Assembly (NCBI GenBank): GCA_934615635.1
Contig: CAKTTT010000123.1
Location: forward strand, 1 to 7,274
Reading direction: 5' to 3'
DNA from: an uncultured Eubacteriales bacterium
GTDB lineage: Bacteria > Bacillota > Clostridia > Oscillospirales > Acutalibacteraceae
Length of the DNA stretch: 7,274 nt
The number at the start of each line of letters is the position of its first letter. Position 1 is the stretch's first letter. Shown here in pieces: positions 4,516-7,274 of the stretch. The notes under the pieces were generated by a model. The model did no database searches. It saw only the letters and a list, made by a program, of their open reading frames with translations, and was not told the DNA's origin. Both the position numbers and the translations under genes were made by a program.

Positions 4516-6945
4516 TTAGTCCATACGCTTCAAATGGGCGAAATTTGCCATGATTTTCTTCGTGCCTGTCCCCTCGAAGGAGATGGCTAGCAGATGATCG
4601 TTGCCCATGGGGGTGACGGACAGGATGCGGCCGGCCCCAAAGGTCTTGTGAAACACCCGGTCGTCCACCTTCCAGCATTCGCCGGAAGCCGGCGCGGGAG
4701 AGGATGCGGCAATGCCGATCCGTTGGGAGGAGCCGCTCCCTCCGCGTCCCGATCTGGCCGGCGGGCGCGGGGATTCGGCCGCGGAAGAAGAGAAAAAGCC
4801 GCCGCTTTCCGAAAAGGAGCGGCTCGCGGCATATCGCTGCCGGGTTTCATGGACCTCCGTCAGCTCCGGCGGGATATCCTCCCAAAAGCGGGAGGGCCGG
4901 TTGCGGGTGGTGGAGCCGTAAAGCATCCGGCTGGAGGCACGGGTGATATACAGCTCCTCCTTGGCGCGGGTGAGCGCCACATAACACAGGCGGCGATCCT
5001 CCTCCATCTCCTCCGGGTTATACAGCGTCTGGATACCCGGAAAGATACCGTCCTCAAAGCCCGGCAGGAACACCACCGGGAATTCCAGCCCCTTGGCGGC
5101 GTGCATGGTCATCAGCACCACCGCATCCGATTCGGCGTCATAGTTGTCGATATCGGTCATCAGGGCGTTTTCCTCCAAAAAGCCGGAAAGGCTGGGGAGC
5201 TCCTCCCCGCTGTTCTGCTCATAGTTGAGGATGGAGGAGGCCAGCTCATTGAGGTTGTCCACCCGGCCGACCTCCGCCTCTCCCGCCTGCTCCCACATGG
5301 CCAGATAGCCGGTGGTTTCCAGCATGGTCCGGTAGAGCAGATGGACGGAGGTGTCGGGATCCTCGTTCATCTCCCGCAGATGCTCGATGATGGTCACAAA
5401 GGTTTTCAGTTTGCCGGCCGCCCGGCTCACAGCGGGGTAATCCTCCGCGTGGGCGATCACCTCGTATAGGGAAATCCCCAGGCTTTCAGCGATCTCCGCC
5501 GCCTTGTCCATGGTGGCGTCGCCGATGCCCCGCTTAGGCTCGTTGATGATGCGGCGCAGGCTTACCCCGTCGTCCGGGTTGTTGATCACCCGCAGATAGG
5601 CGGTGGCATCCCGCACCTCTTTGGTGTCGTTGAACCGGTGGCCGCCGATGATCCGATAGGGGACGCCGCTTTTCACCAGCGCCCGCTCGATGGCGTTGGA
5701 CTGGGCGTTGGCCCGGTAGAGCACCGCGAAGTCGCTGTACCGCCGTCCCTCGCCCACCCCGTCCAGCAGGGTGTCCGCGATAAAGCGGCCCTCCTCGTCC
5801 TCGTTCTCCAGCTCCACCATTTGGATCGCGCGGCCCTGGGCGTTATCCGTCCACAGGGTTTTTCCCTTGCGGTTGACGTTTTTGGCAATGACGGCGTTGG
5901 CGGCGTTGAGGATGGTTTTGGTGGAGCGGTAATTCTGCTCCAGCCGGATCACAGTACAGCCCTTGAACTCATCCTCAAAGCTAAGGATATTCTCAATGGT
6001 GGCTCCCCGGAATTTATAGATGCTTTGGTCGTCATCCCCTACCACACAGAGATTGCCGCTTTTTTCCGCCAGCAGGCTGATGAGCCGGTATTGGGCGTGG
6101 TTGGTGTCCTGATACTCGTCCACCATCATATAGCGGTACCGGTTCTGATAGCGTTCCAGCACATCGGGATTCTCCATGAACAGCTCCACCGTCCTGCACA
6201 GCAGGTCGTCGAAATCCATGGCGTCCGCTTCCCTCAGCCTTCGCTGATAAAGGGCGTAGCACTCCGCCACCTTCTTGAGCCGGAAATCGCTGCCCGCCTG
6301 CCGGGCGAACGCCTCCGGCGTGAGCAGGCCGTCCTTGGCGCGGCCGATCTCCGCCAGAATCGCCTTGTGTCCCAGCGTCTTTTCGTCGATATTCAGGGAC
6401 CGCATACAATCCTTCATCAGCCGGCGGCTGTCGTCGGTGTCGTAGATGGTGAAATGAGAGGAATACCCCAGCCGCTCCCCTTCCCGCCGCAGGATCCGGG
6501 CGCAGAAGGCGTGGAAGGTGCTGGCCATGACCTCGCCCCCCTCTTCCCCCAGCATCCGGGTCAGTCGCTCCTTCAGCTCCCCGGCCGCCTTATTGGTGAA
6601 GGTGATGGCCAGAATCCGCCAGGCCGGGCAGGGATCCACCGCGCACAGGGACAGCAGCCCCTCGTCCGGCGCCCGGCCGGATGCCAGGCATTCCCGCAGC
6701 CGGTCGCAATCCTCCGCCGTCAGGGCCGCGGGCACCTCGCCGCTGGCATACGCTTTCCCGTAGCGGATCATATTGGCGATGCGGTTGACCAGAACCGTGG
6801 TTTTGCCGCTGCCCGCGCCCGCCAGAATCAGCAGCGCCCCGTCGGTGTGGAACACCGCCCGCCGCTGCATATCGTTCATCCGGGAAAACTCCCGTTCGAT
6901 CAGCCGCCGCCGCAGCGACACAAATTCCGTCATATACTCCTGCAC
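4516..6945 (-). CDS. pcrA: ATP-dependent DNA helicase PcrA/UvrD (superfamily 1A)
   Basis: This is a complete 809-residue 3'-5' helicase used in DNA repair, plasmid replication and removal of RecA or stalled polymerase. All SF1A motifs are present: Q27 in 'MNDMQRRAV'; Walker A GAGSGKTT (43-50); Ia 'ITFTNKAAGEL' (114-124); Walker B 'VDEYQDTN' (275-282); III 'VVGDDDQSIYKFRGA' (301-315); IV 'RLEQNYRST' (334-342); V 'TMHAAKGLEFPVVFLPGFEDGIFP' region (613-636); VI 'YVALTRAKEELY' (655-666). Between motifs I and Ia lies an extra segment of about 40 residues (64-108) absent from Bacillus-type PcrA. A Ser/Gly/Arg/Pro-rich linker (about 707-755) leads to a C-terminal Tudor-like domain (757-808, 'VDDRVFHKTFGAGRI'), which in PcrA binds RNA polymerase. 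The start is GTG at 6945 with AAAGGA about 12 bases upstream; the ATG at 6933 has GGAG only 3 bases away. No clear terminator follows, so readthrough into the Cys-rich gene is possible. Confidence 0.96.
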   Translation of the reverse strand: MQEYMTEFVSLRRRLIEREFSRMNDMQRRAVFHTDGALLILAGAGSGKTTVLVNRIANMIRYGKAYASGEVPAALTAEDCDRLRECLASGRAPDEGLLSLCAVDPCPAWRILAITFTNKAAGELKERLTRMLGEEGGEVMASTFHAFCARILRREGERLGYSSHFTIYDTDDSRRLMKDCMRSLNIDEKTLGHKAILAEIGRAKDGLLTPEAFARQAGSDFRLKKVAECYALYQRRLREADAMDFDDLLCRTVELFMENPDVLERYQNRYRYMMVDEYQDTNHAQYRLISLLAEKSGNLCVVGDDDQSIYKFRGATIENILSFEDEFKGCTVIRLEQNYRSTKTILNAANAVIAKNVNRKGKTLWTDNAQGRAIQMVELENEDEEGRFIADTLLDGVGEGRRYSDFAVLYRANAQSNAIERALVKSGVPYRIIGGHRFNDTKEVRDATAYLRVINNPDDGVSLRRIINEPKRGIGDATMDKAAEIAESLGISLYEVIAHAEDYPAVSRAAGKLKTFVTIIEHLREMNEDPDTSVHLLYRTMLETTGYLAMWEQAGEAEVGRVDNLNELASSILNYEQNSGEELPSLSGFLEENALMTDIDNYDAESDAVVLMTMHAAKGLEFPVVFLPGFEDGIFPGIQTLYNPEEMEEDRRLCYVALTRAKEELYITRASSRMLYGSTTRNRPSRFWEDIPPELTEVHETRQRYAASRSFSESGGFFSSSAAESPRPPARSGRGGSGSSQRIGIAASSPAPASGECWKVDDRVFHKTFGAGRILSVTPMGNDHLLAISFEGTGTKKIMANFAHLKRMD

Positions 6946-6991
6946 GCGCTATCTACTTCCTTTCTCCTCCGGCCCTAGGCCGCCGGATGAA

Positions 6992-7051
6992 AACAGCGCC
7001 TCCGCTGTTCCGAACCACAGGATGCTCCTGTTTTCGCAAGGACGGAGGCGC
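6992..7051 (-). promoter_or_regulatory. Structured RNA between oadB remnant and pcrA: terminator or leader with alternative hairpins
   Basis: On the minus strand a 9-bp stem pairs GCGCCTCCG (7051-7043) with CGGAGGCGC (7004-6996) and encloses a 6-bp hairpin ACAGGA/TCCTGT (7031-7026 with 7022-7017). A second hairpin, AACAGCG-GAGG-CGCTGTT (7009-6992), runs directly into TT, giving a TTTT end. It uses part of the same bases as the long stem, so the two cannot form together. The simple reading is an intrinsic terminator after the decarboxylase gene. The alternative is an attenuator-like leader of pcrA, whose start codon lies 47 bases downstream. A further GC-rich hairpin (CCGGC/GCCGG, 6985-6968 area) sits just before the pcrA ribosome binding site. 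Confidence 0.5.
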
Positions 7052-7094
7052 CGGTTATTCTTATTCTGTTCTGATACGCATTTCCCGCCCGGCG

Positions 7095-7250
7095 TCAGCC
7101 GAACAGCGAGAGCAGCACACCCGCCGCCACGGCGGAGCCGATAACGCCCGCCACATTGGGCCCCATGGCGTGCATCAGCAGGAAGTTGCCGGGGTTCTCC
7201 TGCTGCCCCACCTTCTGGGATAATTTCGATCCTATGGTTCCGCTCAACAA
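7095..7250 (-). pseudogene. C-terminal remnant of Na+-translocating decarboxylase beta subunit (OadB/GcdB type)
   Basis: In the minus-strand frame ending at TGA 7097-7095 the last 41 codons read SQKVGQQENPGNFLLMHAMG then PNVAGVIGSAVAAGVLLSLFG. This is the highly conserved end of the beta subunit of oxaloacetate, glutaconyl-CoA or methylmalonyl-CoA decarboxylase, an inner-membrane protein coupling decarboxylation to Na+ export. The family expects about 350-400 residues, with a '(A)ARV' type lead-in before SQKVGQ. Here the frame instead meets a stop at 7253-7251, and the ten residues before SQKVGQ (LLSGTIGSKL) only partly fit. The other two frames up to 7274 show no OadB sequence either, so a single frameshift does not restore the gene. 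It is a truncated remnant, a recombination junction or an assembly error at the window edge. Confidence 0.7.
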
Positions 7251-7274
7251 TCAGGCGGAGGACGGGCATGTGTA

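Noticed and set aside
4594..6978. Long plus-strand open frames (4594-5469 and 5638-6978) opposite pcrA
   Set aside because: pcrA carries every helicase motif in order; these frames are its antisense shadows.
1..7274. CRISPR arrays, tRNA/rRNA genes, transposases, attachment sites
   Set aside because: I looked for regularly spaced repeats, cloverleaf-like segments, transposase motifs and flanking direct repeats on both strands and found none that hold up.

Overview
The window is GC-rich with one AT-rich patch (about 1780-1955). It looks like chromosomal DNA of a spore-forming Clostridia, most likely an Oscillospiraceae/Ruminococcaceae-type gut bacterium. The grounds are strong AGGAGG-type ribosome binding sites, a Clostridia-type Cys-rich protein, a PcrA helicase with an enlarged N-terminal part, and the tail of a Na+-translocating decarboxylase beta subunit. 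This placement is an inference; no rRNA or marker gene is present. Every credible gene lies on the minus strand, so transcription runs from high to low coordinates.

Reading in the direction of transcription: (1) 7250-7095 is the conserved C-terminal 41 residues of an OadB/GcdB-type beta subunit, with an in-frame stop and unrelated sequence just upstream. It is either a gene remnant or a junction near the window edge. (2) 7051-6992 is a structured RNA element with two mutually exclusive hairpins, just before pcrA. (3) 6945-4516 is a complete PcrA/UvrD helicase. (4) 4396-3581 is a 271-residue protein with 26 cysteines, possibly a spore-surface protein, closed by a strong terminator. (5) After about 400 bases without a gene, 3078-2077 is an HSL-type carboxylesterase with its own terminator.

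(6) The last block, 1839-1, is the most interesting. An AT-rich regulatory region precedes a small TcdR/UviA-like sigma factor (1772-1200). It is followed by a GH25/DUF1906-like protein (1098-424) and the start of a second protein that may have a papain-like fold (383 to the left edge). Neither of the two has a visible signal peptide. The sigma gene and the GH25-like gene are preceded by the same motif, TTTAC[A/G]-N17-TCTTTTAT, at a suitable distance from their ribosome binding sites. TTTACA is the known -35 element of the TcdR/BotR/TetR/UviA sigma group. The simplest model is an autoregulated alternative sigma factor driving its own small operon of cell-wall-active or lysis-related proteins. 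The sigma gene also has an overlapping housekeeping-type promoter.

No tRNA, rRNA, CRISPR array, insertion sequence or transposase was seen.
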